A DNA stretch of 64,000 nt. Origin: Phocicoccus schoeneichii. GTDB taxonomy: Bacteria; Bacillota; Bacilli; Staphylococcales; Salinicoccaceae. This document shows positions 1-10,821 of the stretch, piece after piece (position 1 is the stretch's first letter; each line of letters opens with the position of its first letter). The DNA lies in contig NZ_BMDB01000002.1 of NCBI RefSeq assembly GCF_014635565.1, positions 62,001 to 126,000 of the forward strand. The letters are read 5' to 3'. The translations under genes were made by a program, and so were the position numbers. The notes under the pieces are model-generated. The model worked only from the letters and a program-made list of their open reading frames with translations. It had not been told where the DNA came from and ran no database searches.

Positions 1-205
1 TATTTGTGAAACCACGCTTAGGAATAGAACGGAATAATGGTAATTGACCACCTTCGAATACTAAACCTACGCCACCACCAGAACGAGCGTTTTGTCCTTT
101 GTGACCGCGTCCAGAAGTTTTACCGTAACCAGAAGATGAACCGCGTCCTACACGCTTACGTGATTTACGAGCACCTTCAACTGGTTTAAGTTCGTGTAAT
201 TTCAT
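1..205 (-). CDS. rplO: 50S ribosomal protein L15 (3' end outside window)
   Basis: The N-terminal 68 codons of L15 are present; the C-terminus lies beyond base 1. The start [20 protein letters not shown] and the glycine-rich stretch [19 protein letters not shown] are typical of this large-subunit protein, which binds 23S rRNA late in 50S assembly. A GGAGGTGCGAC ribosome-binding site precedes the ATG. It follows rpmD in the same direction, as in the standard spc operon. Confidence 0.97.
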   Translation of the reverse strand, partial: MKLHELKPVEGARKSRKRVGRGSSSGYGKTSGRGHKGQNARSGGGVGLVFEGGQLPLFRSIPKRGFTN

Positions 206-233
206 TGTCGCACCTCCTATTTTATAATATCTA

Positions 234-413
234 TTAGATTTCTTCTACTTTTACTAAGTGACTTACTTTATTAACTTGTCCTCTAAGTTGAGGAGTGTCT
301 TCAAGTTCAACGAAAGAGTTGATCTTTCTAAGACCTAAAGAACGCACAGTTTGTCTTTGCGTTTCAGGTTTAGCGATAACACTTTTTACGAGGGTTACTC
401 TAACTTTTGCCAT
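234..413 (-). CDS. rpmD: 50S ribosomal protein L30
   Basis: A 59-residue protein starting [19 protein letters not shown], with the L30 pattern of a short beta strand followed by [27 protein letters not shown]. The length is normal for bacterial L30. It sits between rpsE and rplO with short spacers. The start ATG has GGGGGAGAGACAAAC upstream on the minus strand. It is short enough to be missed by length-filtered gene finders. Confidence 0.96.
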   Translation of the reverse strand: MAKVRVTLVKSVIAKPETQRQTVRSLGLRKINSFVELEDTPQLRGQVNKVSHLVKVEEI

Positions 414-428
414 GTTTGTCTCTCCCCC

Positions 429-941
429 TTAATTTAAGATCTCTTCTACAGTTTTTCCACGAAGTTTTGCAACAGATTCTACATCTTTAAGTTCAGTAAG
501 ACCTTCCATTGTTGCACGAACTACGTTAATTGGAGTGTTCGCTCCTAATGATTTACTTAAGATATCTGTAACACCTGCTAGTTCTAGTACGGCACGTACC
601 GGTCCACCTGCGATTACCCCTGTACCAGGAGCAGCTGGTTTCATAAATACGTTACCTGAGCTGAATCTACCGTTAATTTCGTGTGGAATAGTTCCATCAA
701 CAATTGGTACTTCAACAAGGTTTTTCTTAGCAGCCTCGATTGCTTTTTTGATTGCTTCAGGTACTTCTTGTGCTTTACCTTGACCAAATCCAACGCGGCC
801 TTTTTTATCTCCAACTACTACTAAAGCTGAGAAGCGGAAACGTCTACCACCTTTAACAACTTTAGCAATACGGTTGATCGTTACTACGCGTTCTTCAAAC
901 TCTTTAACTTCTTTTTCTCTACGATTATCTCTACGAGCCAT
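429..941 (-). CDS. rpsE: 30S ribosomal protein S5
   Basis: A 170-residue S5. The N-terminal double-stranded RNA-binding fold (about residues 15-78) contains [18 protein letters not shown] and [17 protein letters not shown]. The C-terminal half carries the conserved [19 protein letters not shown]5 acts at the 30S decoding site and in translational fidelity. It is third from the window edge in the spc gene order L18-S5-L30-L15. Confidence 0.98.
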   Translation of the reverse strand: MARRDNRREKEVKEFEERVVTINRIAKVVKGGRRFRFSALVVVGDKKGRVGFGQGKAQEVPEAIKKAIEAAKKNLVEVPIVDGTIPHEINGRFSSGNVFMKPAAPGTGVIAGGPVRAVLELAGVTDILSKSLGANTPINVVRATMEGLTELKDVESVAKLRGKTVEEILN

Positions 942-962
942 TAGATTGTTAACCTCCTTCGA

Positions 963-1325
963 TTAGAATTTTAATCCATTTTCACGTGCTGCTTCTGCTA
1001 AAGCTTCAACACGTCCATGGTATAAGTAACCTCCGCGGTCGAATACTACTGATTCTACGCCAGCTTCTTTCGCGCGAGTTGCGATTAATTTACCAACTTC
1101 AGCTGCTGCTTCAACGTTTGATCCAACTTTTAGGTCTAGATCTTTATCTTGTGTAGAAGCGCTCGCTAATGTTTTGTTATTTACGTCGTCAATCACTTGT
1201 GCATAGATGTTTTTGTTTGAACGATAAACGTTTAAACGTGGTCTTTCAGCAGTTCCTGAAATTGTATTACGCACACGGAAATGTCTTTTACGACGCACTT
1301 GATTTTTATCAATCTTTGCGATCAT
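963..1325 (-). CDS. rplR: 50S ribosomal protein L18
   Basis: A 120-residue L18 that binds 5S rRNA in the central protuberance. The basic N-terminus ([19 protein letters not shown]) and the [26 protein letters not shown] ending (cited here in two overlapping parts: [14 protein letters not shown] and [11 protein letters not shown]) match the family. Length is normal. The gene lies between rplF and rpsE with short spacers. Confidence 0.98.
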   Translation of the reverse strand: MIAKIDKNQVRRKRHFRVRNTISGTAERPRLNVYRSNKNIYAQVIDDVNNKTLASASTQDKDLDLKVGSNVEAAAEVGKLIATRAKEAGVESVVFDRGGYLYHGRVEALAEAARENGLKF

Positions 1326-1348
1326 TTAAGCTCCTCCTCACTTATTTA

Positions 1349-1885
1349 TTATTTACCAGTTTTACCTTCTTTACGACGAACATATTCGTCTTTATAGCGA
1401 ATACCTTTACCTTTATATGGTTCAGGTGGACGTACAGCACGAATGTTTGAAGCAAGAGCTCCTACTTCTTCTTTGTTGATTCCTTCAACTTTAACATTTG
1501 TGTTTCCATCAACAGTGATTGTTAAGTCTTTGCTAGATTCGAATTCAACTGGGTGAGAAAGTCCTACACTTAATACTAATTTGTTACCTTGCATTTGTGC
1601 ACGGTACCCTACCCCAACAAGTTCAAGTTCTTTAACGAAACCTTCGCTGACACCTTGAATCATGTTGTTGATTAGTGAGCGTGTCGTTCCGTGAATTGAA
1701 CGGTGCTCTTTAGAGTCTGTTGGACGTTCTACAGTTAGTGTATTGTCTTCTAATTTATAATTTAAATCTGAATTGAATGTGTTTGTTAATTCACCCTTAG
1801 GGCCTTTTACAGTGAAAGTACTTCCGTTGATGTCTACTGTAACACCAGCTGGGATGTCGATCACACGTTTACCAATACGGCTCAT
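1349..1885 (-). CDS. rplF: 50S ribosomal protein L6
   Basis: A 178-residue L6 with the usual two repeated alpha/beta domains. The start [17 protein letters not shown] and the C-terminal signature [25 protein letters not shown] (key part [11 protein letters not shown]) are diagnostic. L6 lies at the base of the L7/L12 stalk near the sarcin-ricin loop. It is directly upstream of rplR. A GGAGGTGCCATGA site precedes the ATG. Confidence 0.98.
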   Translation of the reverse strand: MSRIGKRVIDIPAGVTVDINGSTFTVKGPKGELTNTFNSDLNYKLEDNTLTVERPTDSKEHRSIHGTTRSLINNMIQGVSEGFVKELELVGVGYRAQMQGNKLVLSVGLSHPVEFESSKDLTITVDGNTNVKVEGINKEEVGALASNIRAVRPPEPYKGKGIRYKDEYVRRKEGKTGK

Positions 1886-1909
1886 TCATGGCACCTCCTA
1901 TATTAATTA

Positions 1910-2308
1910 TTACCAAACGTAAGCGAGAACTTCTCCACCAACGTTTTTATTACGAGCTTCTTTATCAGTAAGTACACCTTCAGATGTAGAGATTAAAGCA
2001 ACCCCTAATCCGTTAAGTACTTTTGGTAATTCGTCTCTTTTCGCGTAAACACGTAATCCAGGTTTAGAGATTCTCTTAAGACCTGTGATAACACGTTCGT
2101 TGTTGCTTCCGTATTTAAGGAAAACTCGGATAATACCTTGTTTATCATCCTCTACGTATTCAACATTTTTTACAAAACCTTCATTTTTAAGAATTTCAGC
2201 GATCTCTTTTTTAATGTTAGAAGCTGGAATTTCTAATGATTCATGTCTAACAATGTTCGCATTTCTGATGCGTGTTAGCATATCTGCAATTGGATCTGAA
2301 ACTGTCAT
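1910..2308 (-). CDS. rpsH: 30S ribosomal protein S8
   Basis: A 132-residue S8 ([18 protein letters not shown] start), a primary 16S rRNA-binding protein of the 30S platform. The C-terminal [20 protein letters not shown] motif is the conserved S8 signature. In enterobacteria S8 represses the spc operon. Whether that holds here cannot be seen from the sequence. Confidence 0.98.
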   Translation of the reverse strand: MTVSDPIADMLTRIRNANIVRHESLEIPASNIKKEIAEILKNEGFVKNVEYVEDDKQGIIRVFLKYGSNNERVITGLKRISKPGLRVYAKRDELPKVLNGLGVALISTSEGVLTDKEARNKNVGGEVLAYVW

Positions 2309-2338
2309 TTAAAATTGCCTCCTTTCGAAATATATAAC

Positions 2339-2539
<201 letters not shown>

Positions 2540-3079
2540 TTATTTTTGGAACGGCATACCGAATTGTGTTAACAGCTCACGAGCTTCTTCATCTGTGTTA
2601 GCTGTAGTTACAATAACGATATCCATACCTCTTACTTTAGATACTTTATCATAATCGATTTCTGGGAAAATTAATTGCTCTTTAATCCCAAGAGTGTAGT
2701 TACCGCGACCATCGAATGCTTTCTTAGAAACACCTCTGAAGTCTCTTACACGTGGTAATGAAACTGCAATAAGTTTGTCTAGGAAGTCGTACATTCTTTC
2801 TCCACGTAATGTAACTTTTGCTCCGATTGGCATACCTTCACGTAAACGGAAAGTTGCAATTGATTTTTTAGCTTTTGTAATTTGTGGTTTTTGACCTGTA
2901 ATTTGAGTAAGTTCTTCAACAGCATTGTCTAAAACTTTAGCGTTTTGTACAGCGTCACCTACACCCATATTTACTACGATTTTATCGATTTTAGGTGCTT
3001 GCATTACTGAACTATAGTTAAACTTTTTAACTAGCTCATCTTTAATTGTTTCGTTGTATTTATCTCTTAAACGAATCAC
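2540..3079 (-). CDS. rplE: 50S ribosomal protein L5
   Basis: A 179-residue L5, which binds 5S rRNA with L18 and contacts the P-site tRNA. The motifs [19 protein letters not shown] and [21 protein letters not shown] are typical, as is the C-terminal [18 protein letters not shown]. It lies between rplX and rpsZ. The spacers are short and a GGAGGACAACATAAGTG region lies upstream of the ATG. Confidence 0.98.
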   Translation of the reverse strand: MIRLRDKYNETIKDELVKKFNYSSVMQAPKIDKIVVNMGVGDAVQNAKVLDNAVEELTQITGQKPQITKAKKSIATFRLREGMPIGAKVTLRGERMYDFLDKLIAVSLPRVRDFRGVSKKAFDGRGNYTLGIKEQLIFPEIDYDKVSKVRGMDIVIVTTANTDEEARELLTQFGMPFQK

Positions 3080-3104
3080 TTATGTTGTCCTCCTTCCGAT
3101 ATAA

Positions 3105-3425
3105 CTATTTAATCTCTTTACCTGATTTAACAGCGATTTTGATTTTCTTACCGTCTTTGATTTCATAACGGATTCTAGTGCGTTCACCTGATTCAGGATC
3201 AACGTGCATTACGTTTGAAACGTGAATTGCTGCTTCAGTCTCTAAGATTCCACCATCTGGATTATCTTGAGTAGGTTTTTGGTGCTTCTTAACAATGTTC
3301 ACACCTTCAACAACAACACGGTCTTTAGAAGGAATAGCTTTTAATACTGTGCCTGTTTTTCCTTTATCTTTTCCGCTGATAACAATAACTTTATCACCTG
3401 ATTTAACGTGCATCGTTTGGCGCAC
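3105..3425 (-). CDS. rplX: 50S ribosomal protein L24
   Basis: A 106-residue L24 with the KOW motif near the N-terminus ([19 protein letters not shown]). L24 is an assembly initiator that binds the 5' end of 23S rRNA. It is followed by rplE in the usual order. Length is normal for the family. Confidence 0.98.
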   Translation of the reverse strand: MRQTMHVKSGDKVIVISGKDKGKTGTVLKAIPSKDRVVVEGVNIVKKHQKPTQDNPDGGILETEAAIHVSNVMHVDPESGERTRIRYEIKDGKKIKIAVKSGKEIK

Positions 3426-3446
3426 CTCCTTGTATATTTTAATGAA

Positions 3447-3815
3447 TTATAGTACTTCTGGTGCTAATGAGATGATTCTCATGAAGTTGCCTTCACGTAA
3501 TTCACGAGCTACTGGTCCGAAAATACGAGTTCCTCTAGGACCTTTGTCATCACGAATGATCACACATGCGTTCTCATCGAATTTAATATATGAACCGTCT
3601 TCACGACGCACACCTGTTTTAGTTCTTACGATGACAGCCTTAACGACGTCACCTTTCTTGACAACACCACCAGGTGTTGCTTGTTTTACAGTTGCAACAA
3701 CAACGTCACCGATATTAGCTGTTTTACGACCTGTACCACCAAGTACTTTGATCGTCAATACTTCACGAGCTCCTGAGTTGTCGGCAACTTTCATACGAGA
3801 TTCTTGTTGAATCAT
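3447..3815 (-). CDS. rplN: 50S ribosomal protein L14
   Basis: A 122-residue L14 beginning [19 protein letters not shown], with the conserved [19 protein letters not shown] segment and the ending [10 protein letters not shown]14 contributes to the intersubunit bridge with 16S rRNA. It is placed between rpsQ and rplX as in all S10-spc clusters. Confidence 0.98.
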   Translation of the reverse strand: MIQQESRMKVADNSGAREVLTIKVLGGTGRKTANIGDVVVATVKQATPGGVVKKGDVVKAVIVRTKTGVRREDGSYIKFDENACVIIRDDKGPRGTRIFGPVARELREGNFMRIISLAPEVL

Positions 3816-3841
3816 GCGAGGTTACCTCCCTTTTACTTGGT

Positions 3842-4105
3842 TTAGATAATTACTGATTCTTCTACGATTTCCACTAGACGGAAACGTTTCGTCGCCGATA
3901 ACGGACGTGTTTCTTGGATTTTAACAATATCGCCCATTTTAGCTGAGTTATTTGCATCGTGTGCTTTGTATTTCTTAGAATACTTCACACGTTTACCAAT
4001 AATTGGATGTTTTTTGTATGTTTCTACAAGTACTGTAATTGTCTTATCCATTTTGTCAGACACTACACGGCCTTGGTAAACTTTACGTTCGTTTTTACCT
4101 TCCAC
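3842..4105 (-). CDS. rpsQ: 30S ribosomal protein S17
   Basis: An 87-residue S17 with [19 protein letters not shown] and the OB-fold core [20 protein letters not shown]17 is an early-binding 16S rRNA protein. The start codon is GTG (GTG GAA GGT), with GGGGAGGTTC about ten bases upstream. No in-frame ATG fits better. Confidence 0.96.
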   Translation of the reverse strand: MEGKNERKVYQGRVVSDKMDKTITVLVETYKKHPIIGKRVKYSKKYKAHDANNSAKMGDIVKIQETRPLSATKRFRLVEIVEESVII

Positions 4106-4126
4106 TATTATAGAACCTCCCCTAAA

Positions 4127-4336
4127 TTATTGATTCGCTTTAGCTTCTTCAATTTCTCTTTCGCGGATTGTAGTTTTCATTCTCGCGATTGTTTTTCTTA
4201 CCTCTTTGATACGAGCAGTGTTCTCTAGCTGACCTGTAGCTAGTTGAAAGCGTAAGTTGAAGAGTTCTTCTTTGAGTTCTTTAATATTCGATTCGATTTC
4301 TGATGTAGTTAAATCACGGATTTCCTTAGCCTTCAT
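4127..4336 (-). CDS. rpmC: 50S ribosomal protein L29
   Basis: A 69-residue L29 ([20 protein letters not shown]) made of two long helices that line the exit tunnel near L23. An upstream in-frame start at 4348 is possible, but GGTGGTGAT lies just before the ATG at 4336, which gives the usual L29 N-terminus. The gene overlaps the end of rplP by 11 bases, which implies translational coupling. Confidence 0.95.
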   Translation of the reverse strand: MKAKEIRDLTTSEIESNIKELKEELFNLRFQLATGQLENTARIKEVRKTIARMKTTIREREIEEAKANQ

Positions 4337-4760
4337 TCGTATCACCACCTAATTCTTCACGTTTAACGATCTTTGTTTTTACTGGTAATTTGTGGCTTGC
4401 AAGTCTTAATGCTTCTCTTGCTACTTCTTCAGAAACACCTGCAACCTCAAACATTACGCGGCCTGGTTTAACTGATGCGATCCATTGTTCAACTGCACCT
4501 TTACCAGAACCCATACGTACTTCTAATGGTTTCTTTGTGAGTGGCGTGTGTGGGAAGATGTTGATCCATACTTTACCGCCACGTTTCATATAACGTGTCA
4601 TCGCGATACGTGCTGCTTCGATTTGTCTTGAAGTAACCCAAGATGTTGTCGTAGCTTGTAAGCCGTAATCGCCAAAACTTACTTGATTCCCGCCTTTAGA
4701 CTTACCTTTAACGCTAGGTCTATGTTGACGACGGTACTTAACTCTTTTTGGTAATAACAT
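4326..4760 (-). CDS. rplP: 50S ribosomal protein L16
   Basis: A 144-residue L16 ([20 protein letters not shown]), which lies near the A-site tRNA elbow. The motifs [20 protein letters not shown] and [18 protein letters not shown] (parts of the family signatures) are intact. Its 3' end runs into rpmC. Confidence 0.98.
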   Translation of the reverse strand: MLLPKRVKYRRQHRPSVKGKSKGGNQVSFGDYGLQATTTSWVTSRQIEAARIAMTRYMKRGGKVWINIFPHTPLTKKPLEVRMGSGKGAVEQWIASVKPGRVMFEVAGVSEEVAREALRLASHKLPVKTKIVKREELGGDTNEG

Positions 4761-4777
4761 TTACAAGTGCTCCTCTC

Positions 4778-5419
4778 TTAGTTATTTTTTTTAGTTGGAA
4801 GAACTTCTCCACGGTAAACCCATACTTTAACGCCTAACTTACCATAAGTAGTGTCAGCTTCTTCATGTGCGTAATCAATGTCTGCACGAAGTGTATGAAG
4901 TGGTACTGTTCCTTCGTTATAGCCTTCAGCACGAGCGATGTCTGCACCGCCAAGACGTCCTGATACTTGTGTTTTAATACCTTTTGCTCCAGATCTCATA
5001 GCTCTCTGGATAGCTTGTTTTTGTGCTCTACGGAAAGATACACGGTTTTCTAATTGACGTGCAATGCTTTCTGCAACGAGTTTAGCGTCGATGTCCACTC
5101 TCTTAACTTCGATAACGTTAATGTGGATACGCTTGTTAGTTAATTTAACTAATGCGTTACGTAATTTTTCAATCTCGCTACCACCTTTACCGATAACCAT
5201 ACCCGGTTTACCAGTATGTAGAGCGATATTAATACGGTTTGCAGCACGCTCGATCTCAACTTTAGATACAGCTGCATCTTTTAGGTTCGTTTCAATATAT
5301 TTACGGATTTCTAAGTCTTCGTGTAATAAAGTTGCAAAGTCTTTATCCGCATACCATTTTGCTTCCCAGTCTTTAATAACGCCTACGCGTAGACCAGTTG
5401 GATTAATCTTTTGACCCAA
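4778..5419 (-). CDS. rpsC: 30S ribosomal protein S3 (TTG start)
   Basis: A 213-residue S3 that forms part of the mRNA entry channel. The type-II KH domain contains [18 protein letters not shown]. The C-terminal domain contains [18 protein letters not shown]. The initiation codon is TTG (TTG GGT CAA AAG), preceded by AAGGAGGGAATTATT; it gives the expected [10 protein letters not shown]-terminus, so the TTG start is well supported. Confidence 0.97.
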   Translation of the reverse strand: MGQKINPTGLRVGVIKDWEAKWYADKDFATLLHEDLEIRKYIETNLKDAAVSKVEIERAANRINIALHTGKPGMVIGKGGSEIEKLRNALVKLTNKRIHINVIEVKRVDIDAKLVAESIARQLENRVSFRRAQKQAIQRAMRSGAKGIKTQVSGRLGGADIARAEGYNEGTVPLHTLRADIDYAHEEADTTYGKLGVKVWVYRGEVLPTKKNN

Positions 5420-5437
5420 AATAATTCCCTCCTTGTA

Positions 5438-5809
5438 TTATTCAGCGTTTTCTTCTGTAGCTTCTTCTGCTACTTGTTCTTTTTCACTTACTACTACTGT
5501 GATGTGGCTCGTACGTTTAAGAATTTGTGTCGCACGACCTTGTGCTCTCGGACGGAAACGTTTAAGTGTTGGTCCTTCGTTAGCATAGATTTCTGATACA
5601 TATAAGTTGTCAGTATCCATATCATAGTTGTGTTCAGCATTTGCAACAGCTGATAAAACTAATTTTTCAACAACTGATGCTGCTCTTTTGTTAGTAAGTT
5701 TAAGAAGTGCTACTGCTTCGCCAACGTCTTTACCTCTTACAAGGTCAAGTACTAAACGTACTTTACGTGGTGCAATACGTACTGTTCTTGCAACTGCTTT
5801 CGCTTGCAT
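5438..5809 (-). CDS. rplV: 50S ribosomal protein L22
   Basis: A 123-residue L22 ([20 protein letters not shown]) whose beta hairpin ([19 protein letters not shown]) lines the nascent-peptide tunnel. Changes in this hairpin are known to give macrolide resistance in other bacteria; none can be inferred here. A short acidic C-terminal tail ([15 protein letters not shown]) follows the conserved core. Confidence 0.97.
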   Translation of the reverse strand: MQAKAVARTVRIAPRKVRLVLDLVRGKDVGEAVALLKLTNKRAASVVEKLVLSAVANAEHNYDMDTDNLYVSEIYANEGPTLKRFRPRAQGRATQILKRTSHITVVVSEKEQVAEEATEENAE

Positions 5810-5840
5810 CTCGGTTCCTCCTTTGTAGGGTGTTTATCTA

Positions 5841-6119
5841 TTATCTTCTAGTTTTCTTGTCATCTGCACCGTGACCTTTGTACGTTCTAGTAGGAGTAAA
5901 CTCACCAAGTTTGTGTCCAACCATGTCTTCCGTTACGTATACAGGTACGTGCTTGCGTCCGTCATAAACTGCGATTGTGTGTCCGATGAAGTTCGGGAAA
6001 ATCGTAGAACGACGTGACCATGTTTTAATCACACTCTTTTTGTCTGATTCATTGAGTGCTTCAACTTTTTTCATTAAGTGACCATCAACAAAAGGTCCTT
6101 TTTTAACACTACGTGCCAT
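5841..6119 (-). CDS. rpsS: 30S ribosomal protein S19
   Basis: A 92-residue S19 ([20 protein letters not shown]) of the 30S head. The signature [21 protein letters not shown] and the ending [20 protein letters not shown] are intact. A longer reading frame begins at 6137, but GGGAGGCGCCATA precedes the ATG at 6119 and gives the family N-terminus. Confidence 0.97.
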   Translation of the reverse strand: MARSVKKGPFVDGHLMKKVEALNESDKKSVIKTWSRRSTIFPNFIGHTIAVYDGRKHVPVYVTEDMVGHKLGEFTPTRTYKGHGADDKKTRR

Positions 6120-6176
6120 TATGGCGCCTCCCTTCAATTAGCATGTGCGGCAGAAGCCGCACATTCAATTGATCTA

Positions 6177-7007
6177 TTATTTCTTACGTCTTCTGATAAT
6201 TAACTTGCTAGATTTTTTCTTCTTGTTACGAGTTTTCTTACCAAGAGCTGGTTTACCCCAAGGTGATACTGGAGCTGGACGTCCGATTGGAGTTCTACCT
6301 TCACCACCACCGTGTGGGTGATCGTTAGGGTTCATTGCAGAACCACGAACCGTTGGTCTCTTACCTGCCCATCTAGAACGACCTGCTTTACCTACGTTAA
6401 CAAGCTCATGTTGCTCGTTACCTACAGAACCAACTGTAGCGCGGCAAGTGAGTAAAATCATTCTCATCTCGCCTGAAGCAAGACGTACGATTGCGTATTT
6501 TCCTTCTTTACCAAGTAACTGTGCTGAAGCTCCCGCTGAACGCGCGATTTGTCCACCTTTACCGGGTTTTAATTCGATATTGTGAATCGTTGTACCCATT
6601 GGTAAATCAGCTAAAGTAAGTGTGTTACCTACTTTGATGTCTGCGTCTTTACCGCTCATGATTTCTTGCCCAACCACTAATCCTTTTGGTGCGATGATAT
6701 ATCTCTTCTCACCATCCGCATATGCTACTAACGCGATGTTAGCAGAACGGTTTGGATCGTATTCGATTGTTTTAACGCGTGCAGGAATTCCATCCTTGTT
6801 ACGTTTAAAATCGATCACTCTGTATTGACGCTTATGTCCGCCACCTTTGTGACGTACAGTAATTTTACCTTGATGGTTACGTCCCGCTCTTTTCGGTAGC
6901 GGCTGTAATAATGAACGCTCTGGAGTAGTTGAAGTAATCTCAGAGTAGTCCAGGCTTGTCATATTACGACGAGCGTTTGTAGTTGGCTTATAATGTTTAA
7001 TTGCCAT
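6177..7007 (-). CDS. rplB: 50S ribosomal protein L2
   Basis: A 276-residue L2, a core 23S rRNA-binding protein needed for subunit association and peptidyl transfer. Conserved elements include [20 protein letters not shown] and the C-terminal [19 protein letters not shown] with the functionally important histidine. The C-terminus is strongly basic ([15 protein letters not shown]). Confidence 0.98.
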   Translation of the reverse strand: MAIKHYKPTTNARRNMTSLDYSEITSTTPERSLLQPLPKRAGRNHQGKITVRHKGGGHKRQYRVIDFKRNKDGIPARVKTIEYDPNRSANIALVAYADGEKRYIIAPKGLVVGQEIMSGKDADIKVGNTLTLADLPMGTTIHNIELKPGKGGQIARSAGASAQLLGKEGKYAIVRLASGEMRMILLTCRATVGSVGNEQHELVNVGKAGRSRWAGKRPTVRGSAMNPNDHPHGGGEGRTPIGRPAPVSPWGKPALGKKTRNKKKKSSKLIIRRRKK

Positions 7008-7045
7008 CCTCGTTTTACCTCCCTAATGGTATCCTTCTATATAAG

Positions 7046-7318
7046 TTAGAAGATTTCGATTGAACCTTCGCTTAATTTTACAATTGCTTTTCTTCTTCTG
7101 TTTGTATAGCCTTCGTAACGACCCATGCGTTTTTTCTTAGGCTTAACATTCATAATGTTTACTTTTTCAACTTTCACGTCGAAAATTTCTTCAATTGCGC
7201 GTTTAACTTGTGTTTTGTTGGCTCTAACATCTACATCAAATGTGTATTTGTTTTCTGACATTAAGTCAGCAGAACGTTCAGTGATTACTGGACGTTTGAT
7301 AATGTCGCGTGCTTCCAT
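7046..7318 (-). CDS. rplW: 50S ribosomal protein L23
   Basis: A 90-residue L23 ([20 protein letters not shown]) at the tunnel exit, the docking site for trigger factor and SRP. It contains the loop [20 protein letters not shown]. Its ATG overlaps the stop of rplD by one base (TAATG), consistent with coupled translation. Confidence 0.98.
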   Translation of the reverse strand: MEARDIIKRPVITERSADLMSENKYTFDVDVRANKTQVKRAIEEIFDVKVEKVNIMNVKPKKKRMGRYEGYTNRRRKAIVKLSEGSIEIF

Positions 7319-7941
7319 TACCCAAGTACCTCCTCTGCTTTTTTAATTGCTCCCTCCGTGAAAATAACACGGTCTGCAGAAAGGATATCTAGTACGTTAA
7401 GGCCAGTTGCAGTGATTACTCTAACTCCTTGAAGGTTGTTAGCTGATTTTTCAACTGCTTCATTTCTATCCTCAAGTACGATTAGTGCTTTTTTATCAGC
7501 ACCTAACTTTCCTAAGATTGAGACAAGCTCTTTAGTTTTTGGAGCTTCTAATTTGAAGTCATCAACTACAGTTAACACTTCTTCGTTCACTCGTGCAGAT
7601 AATGCTGAGCGGATCGCTAAGCGTCTCATTTTTCTCGGCATTTTGAATGAATGACTTCTTGGAGTTGGTCCGAATACCACTCCACCGCCAACCATGTGTG
7701 GCGCACGGATTGTACCTTGACGTGCGTTACCTGTTCCTTTTTGTCTGAATGGTTTTCTACCACCACCGCGTACTTCTGAACGGTTTTTAACTTTATGGTT
7801 ACCTTGTCTTAAAGATGCACGTTGAAGAGTTACTGCTTCAAATAATGCATGTTGGTTAGGTTCAATTCCGAAAACTGAATCGTTAAGTTCGATTGAGCTC
7901 ACTTTTGAACCTTCAATAGATAATACATCTACGTTTGCCAT
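7318..7941 (-). CDS. rplD: 50S ribosomal protein L4
   Basis: A 207-residue L4 with the tunnel-lining loop [19 protein letters not shown] at about residues 60-78. In enterobacteria L4 represses the S10 operon through its leader. A structured leader exists here too (8955-9147), but L4 control cannot be shown from sequence. Confidence 0.98.
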   Translation of the reverse strand: MANVDVLSIEGSKVSSIELNDSVFGIEPNQHALFEAVTLQRASLRQGNHKVKNRSEVRGGGRKPFRQKGTGNARQGTIRAPHMVGGGVVFGPTPRSHSFKMPRKMRRLAIRSALSARVNEEVLTVVDDFKLEAPKTKELVSILGKLGADKKALIVLEDRNEAVEKSANNLQGVRVITATGLNVLDILSADRVIFTEGAIKKAEEVLG

Positions 7942-7964
7942 TGTGTTATATCCTCCCTTCCTTA

Positions 7965-8621
7965 TTAGTTAACACCTTTAATTGCTGATTGAATTTTTAC
8001 GAAACCTTTTTTAGGTCCTGGAACGTTACCTTTAACAAGGATTACGTTGCGTTCTTCGTCAACTCTTACGATTTCTAGGTTTTGAAGAGTTACTTTCTCT
8101 CCACCCATACGTCCTGGTAATGCTTTACCTTTTAGTACGTGTCCTGGGTCAACCATACCCATTGAACCTGGTCTTCTGTGGTAACGTGAACCGTGGCTCA
8201 TAGGTCCGCGGCTTTGACCGTGACGCTTAATGTTACCTTGGAAACCTTTACCTTTAGATGTTCCTGTTACGTCAACGATGTCGCCTGCTACGAATGTATT
8301 TACAGAGACTTCTTGACCTACGTCGAATTCATCTACATTTAAATTGCGGAATTCGCGTATGAAGCGCTTAGGAGCAGCACCAGATGCTTTAGCATGTCCA
8401 GTTTCTGCTTTATTCGCAAATTTGTTAGTTCTTCTAGATGGTTTGTACTCTTGTTTAGAGTCGAATCCGATTTGGATTGCGTTGTAGCCATCAACTTCTT
8501 CTGTTTTCTTTTGAACGACAACGTTTCCTGCCGCTTCAATTACTGTTACAGGGATTAATTCTCCGTTTTCACCGAAAACTTGAGTCATCCCAACTTTTCT
8601 ACCTAAGATTCCTTTGGTCAT
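7965..8621 (-). CDS. rplC: 50S ribosomal protein L3
   Basis: A 218-residue L3 ([20 protein letters not shown]) that reaches the peptidyl-transferase centre. The motif [20 protein letters not shown] and the following [13 protein letters not shown] are conserved. A GTG at 8633 is in frame but sits on the GGAGG site, so the ATG at 8621 is chosen. Confidence 0.97.
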   Translation of the reverse strand: MTKGILGRKVGMTQVFGENGELIPVTVIEAAGNVVVQKKTEEVDGYNAIQIGFDSKQEYKPSRRTNKFANKAETGHAKASGAAPKRFIREFRNLNVDEFDVGQEVSVNTFVAGDIVDVTGTSKGKGFQGNIKRHGQSRGPMSHGSRYHRRPGSMGMVDPGHVLKGKALPGRMGGEKVTLQNLEIVRVDEERNVILVKGNVPGPKKGFVKIQSAIKGVN

Positions 8622-8645
8622 CGAAAGTCGCACCTCCTGAAAATT

Positions 8646-9147
<502 letters not shown>

Positions 9148-9153
9148 TTATAA

Positions 9154-9182
9154 ATAATACATGAAAAGAGCGAGAAAATCAA
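9154..9182 (-). promoter_or_regulatory. Promoter of the S10-spc operon
   Basis: On the minus strand TTGATT (9177-9182) and TATTAT (9154-9159) are separated by exactly 17 bases, a good sigma-A spacing. The -35 box lies inside the terminator hairpin of the upstream purine permease gene, so termination and initiation signals overlap. Confidence 0.65.
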
Positions 9183-9210
9183 GAGTTAACTTGAATTTTT
9201 TCGCTCTTTT
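9164..9210 (-). terminator. Terminator of the purine permease gene
   Basis: A hairpin with arms AAAAGAGCGA and TCGCTCTTTT, extended by AAAATTCAAGTTAACTCTTGATTTT-type pairing, ending in a T-rich tract on the minus strand. It follows the permease stop codon at 9249. Confidence 0.8.
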
Positions 9211-9248
9211 TATCATTTAATTTATTTCCGTCGAAAATTGTCTTTTCA

Positions 9249-10580
9249 TTATAATATAAAAATAAAGTAAAGTACAAATAAAATTGCTAGTGACCACATC
9301 ACAGGATTCACTTGCTTTCTTTTGCCTGCCATCATAAGTGTAATTGGATAGAAGATAAACCCAATCGCAATCCCTGTAGCAATACTGTACGTGAGTGGCA
9401 TAAGTAATACTGTCAAGAATGCTGGTACCGCAATTTCAAATCTTGACCATTCGATACGTGATAAGTTCGATGCCATTAGCGCACCTACAATAATTAATGC
9501 TGGTGCTGTCACTTCAGATGTAAACATCACGATGAGTGGCGAGAAGAAAATTGCAAATAAGAACAGGAACGCTGTCACGACACTTGCGAAACCACTACGT
9601 GCTCCAGCTGCAACACCTGCTGTAGATTCTACATATGATGTTGTTGTTGATGTACCAAGAATTGCACCTGAAATTGTTGCAAGCGAATCCGAAACAAGCG
9701 CACGTCCTGCTCTTGGCAATTTATTATCTTTAATCAAGTTTGCTTGCGAAGCAACTCCTACTAATGTACCCGCTGTATCAAAGAAGTCTACAAAAAGAAA
9801 TGTTAATACTACAACTAAGAATTGTAAGTTAAAAATCTCTGCTGGGTTTTTGAATCCTTCAAAAGCTGCTCCGAAAGTTGGTGCGATACTTGGCACTTTA
9901 CTCACAATCGCTTCAGGCATTGGTAGTAGTCCAAATAAAAGTCCAGATATTGCTGTTACGATCATTCCAATAAAGATCGCTGCTGGTACGCGTTTCGCCA
10001 TTAAAACAACAGTTAAGACAATACCAAATACAGCAAGTAATACTTTCGCATCATGGAAGTTACCCACATGTACTAACGTATTCGGATCCGCAACTATAAT
10101 ACCTGCACCTTGTAACCCAACGAATGCAATGAAGAATCCAATACCGGCACTAACCGCCATCTTCATTTCCATTGGTATAGAGTTAATCACGTACTCTCTT
10201 AAACCAGATGCAGTTAAAATTACGAATAAAACACCCGAGATTAAAACACCCGTTAATGCTGTTTGCCAAGGAATACCCATCCCTAAAACTACAGCAAATG
10301 CGAAGAACGCATTTAGACCCATACCTGGTGCTAGGGCAATCGGATACCTTGCATAGACACCCATAACTAGAGTTCCGACAAATGCAGCTAAACATGTAGC
10401 TACGAACACTGCGTTAATATCCATACGCATGCTGTCAGGCACACCATCAACACCAGCAAGTGATAACATCGCTGGGTTAACTGCTAAAATATACGCCATT
10501 GATAGGAACGTTGTGATACCACCGACAATTTCTTTGCGATAATTGGTACCGAGTTGTTCAAACTCAAAATACTTTTTCAT
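9249..10580 (-). CDS. pbuG: NCS2 purine (hypoxanthine/guanine) permease, PbuG/AzgA type
   Basis: A 443-residue membrane protein of the AzgA-like branch of the NCS2 family, which imports purine bases with protons. The N-terminus FEQLGTNYRKEIVGGITTFL, the APGMGLNAFFAF segment and the FVDFFDTAGTLVGVA motif are characteristic. About 12-14 hydrophobic segments are visible. Two PurR-box-like sites and a promoter lie upstream (10654-10747), so it is probably a member of the purine regulon. PbuG and PbuO paralogues cannot be told apart here; substrate choice is inference. Confidence 0.85.
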   Translation of the reverse strand: MKKYFEFEQLGTNYRKEIVGGITTFLSMAYILAVNPAMLSLAGVDGVPDSMRMDINAVFVATCLAAFVGTLVMGVYARYPIALAPGMGLNAFFAFAVVLGMGIPWQTALTGVLISGVLFVILTASGLREYVINSIPMEMKMAVSAGIGFFIAFVGLQGAGIIVADPNTLVHVGNFHDAKVLLAVFGIVLTVVLMAKRVPAAIFIGMIVTAISGLLFGLLPMPEAIVSKVPSIAPTFGAAFEGFKNPAEIFNLQFLVVVLTFLFVDFFDTAGTLVGVASQANLIKDNKLPRAGRALVSDSLATISGAILGTSTTTSYVESTAGVAAGARSGFASVVTAFLFLFAIFFSPLIVMFTSEVTAPALIIVGALMASNLSRIEWSRFEIAVPAFLTVLLMPLTYSIATGIAIGFIFYPITLMMAGKRKQVNPVMWSLAILFVLYFIFIL

Positions 10581-10653
10581 TCTCTTCTCCTTATCTCTTC
10601 TATATTATATGAAGGACAAATTTTCTTACTTGTATTACGCTAAGTACGGATAT

Positions 10654-10747
10654 ATTCTAGACCTTTTTTCATCACAACGCAATACTTTTTCGCTCATTTC
10701 CGAATGTTTTATCAATATTTATATATATCATTCGTGTTCGGTAGAAT
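10654..10747 (-). promoter_or_regulatory. Promoter with paired PurR boxes
   Basis: The minus strand has TTGCGT (10677-10682), 17 bases, then TAGAAT (10654-10659). Upstream are two inverted sites around CCGAAC/CCGAAT: ATTCTACCGAACA (10735-10747, minus strand) and ATTTCCGAATGTT (10696-10708, plus strand). Both fit the Bacillota PurBox AWWWCCGAACWWT closely. PurR repression by adenine supply is therefore likely. Confidence 0.75.
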
Positions 10748-10821
10748 TTTCAAAATATGTACATCTATAAAATGGTTAATAGTTGTTCTTCTAGGGTAAC
10801 TTAAAGATTGGAGGGATGATT

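Noticed and set aside
9391-10356. Long open frame (321 codons) opposite the purine permease gene
   Set aside because: It is a mirror frame of a membrane-protein gene, with no ribosome-binding site and low-complexity composition.
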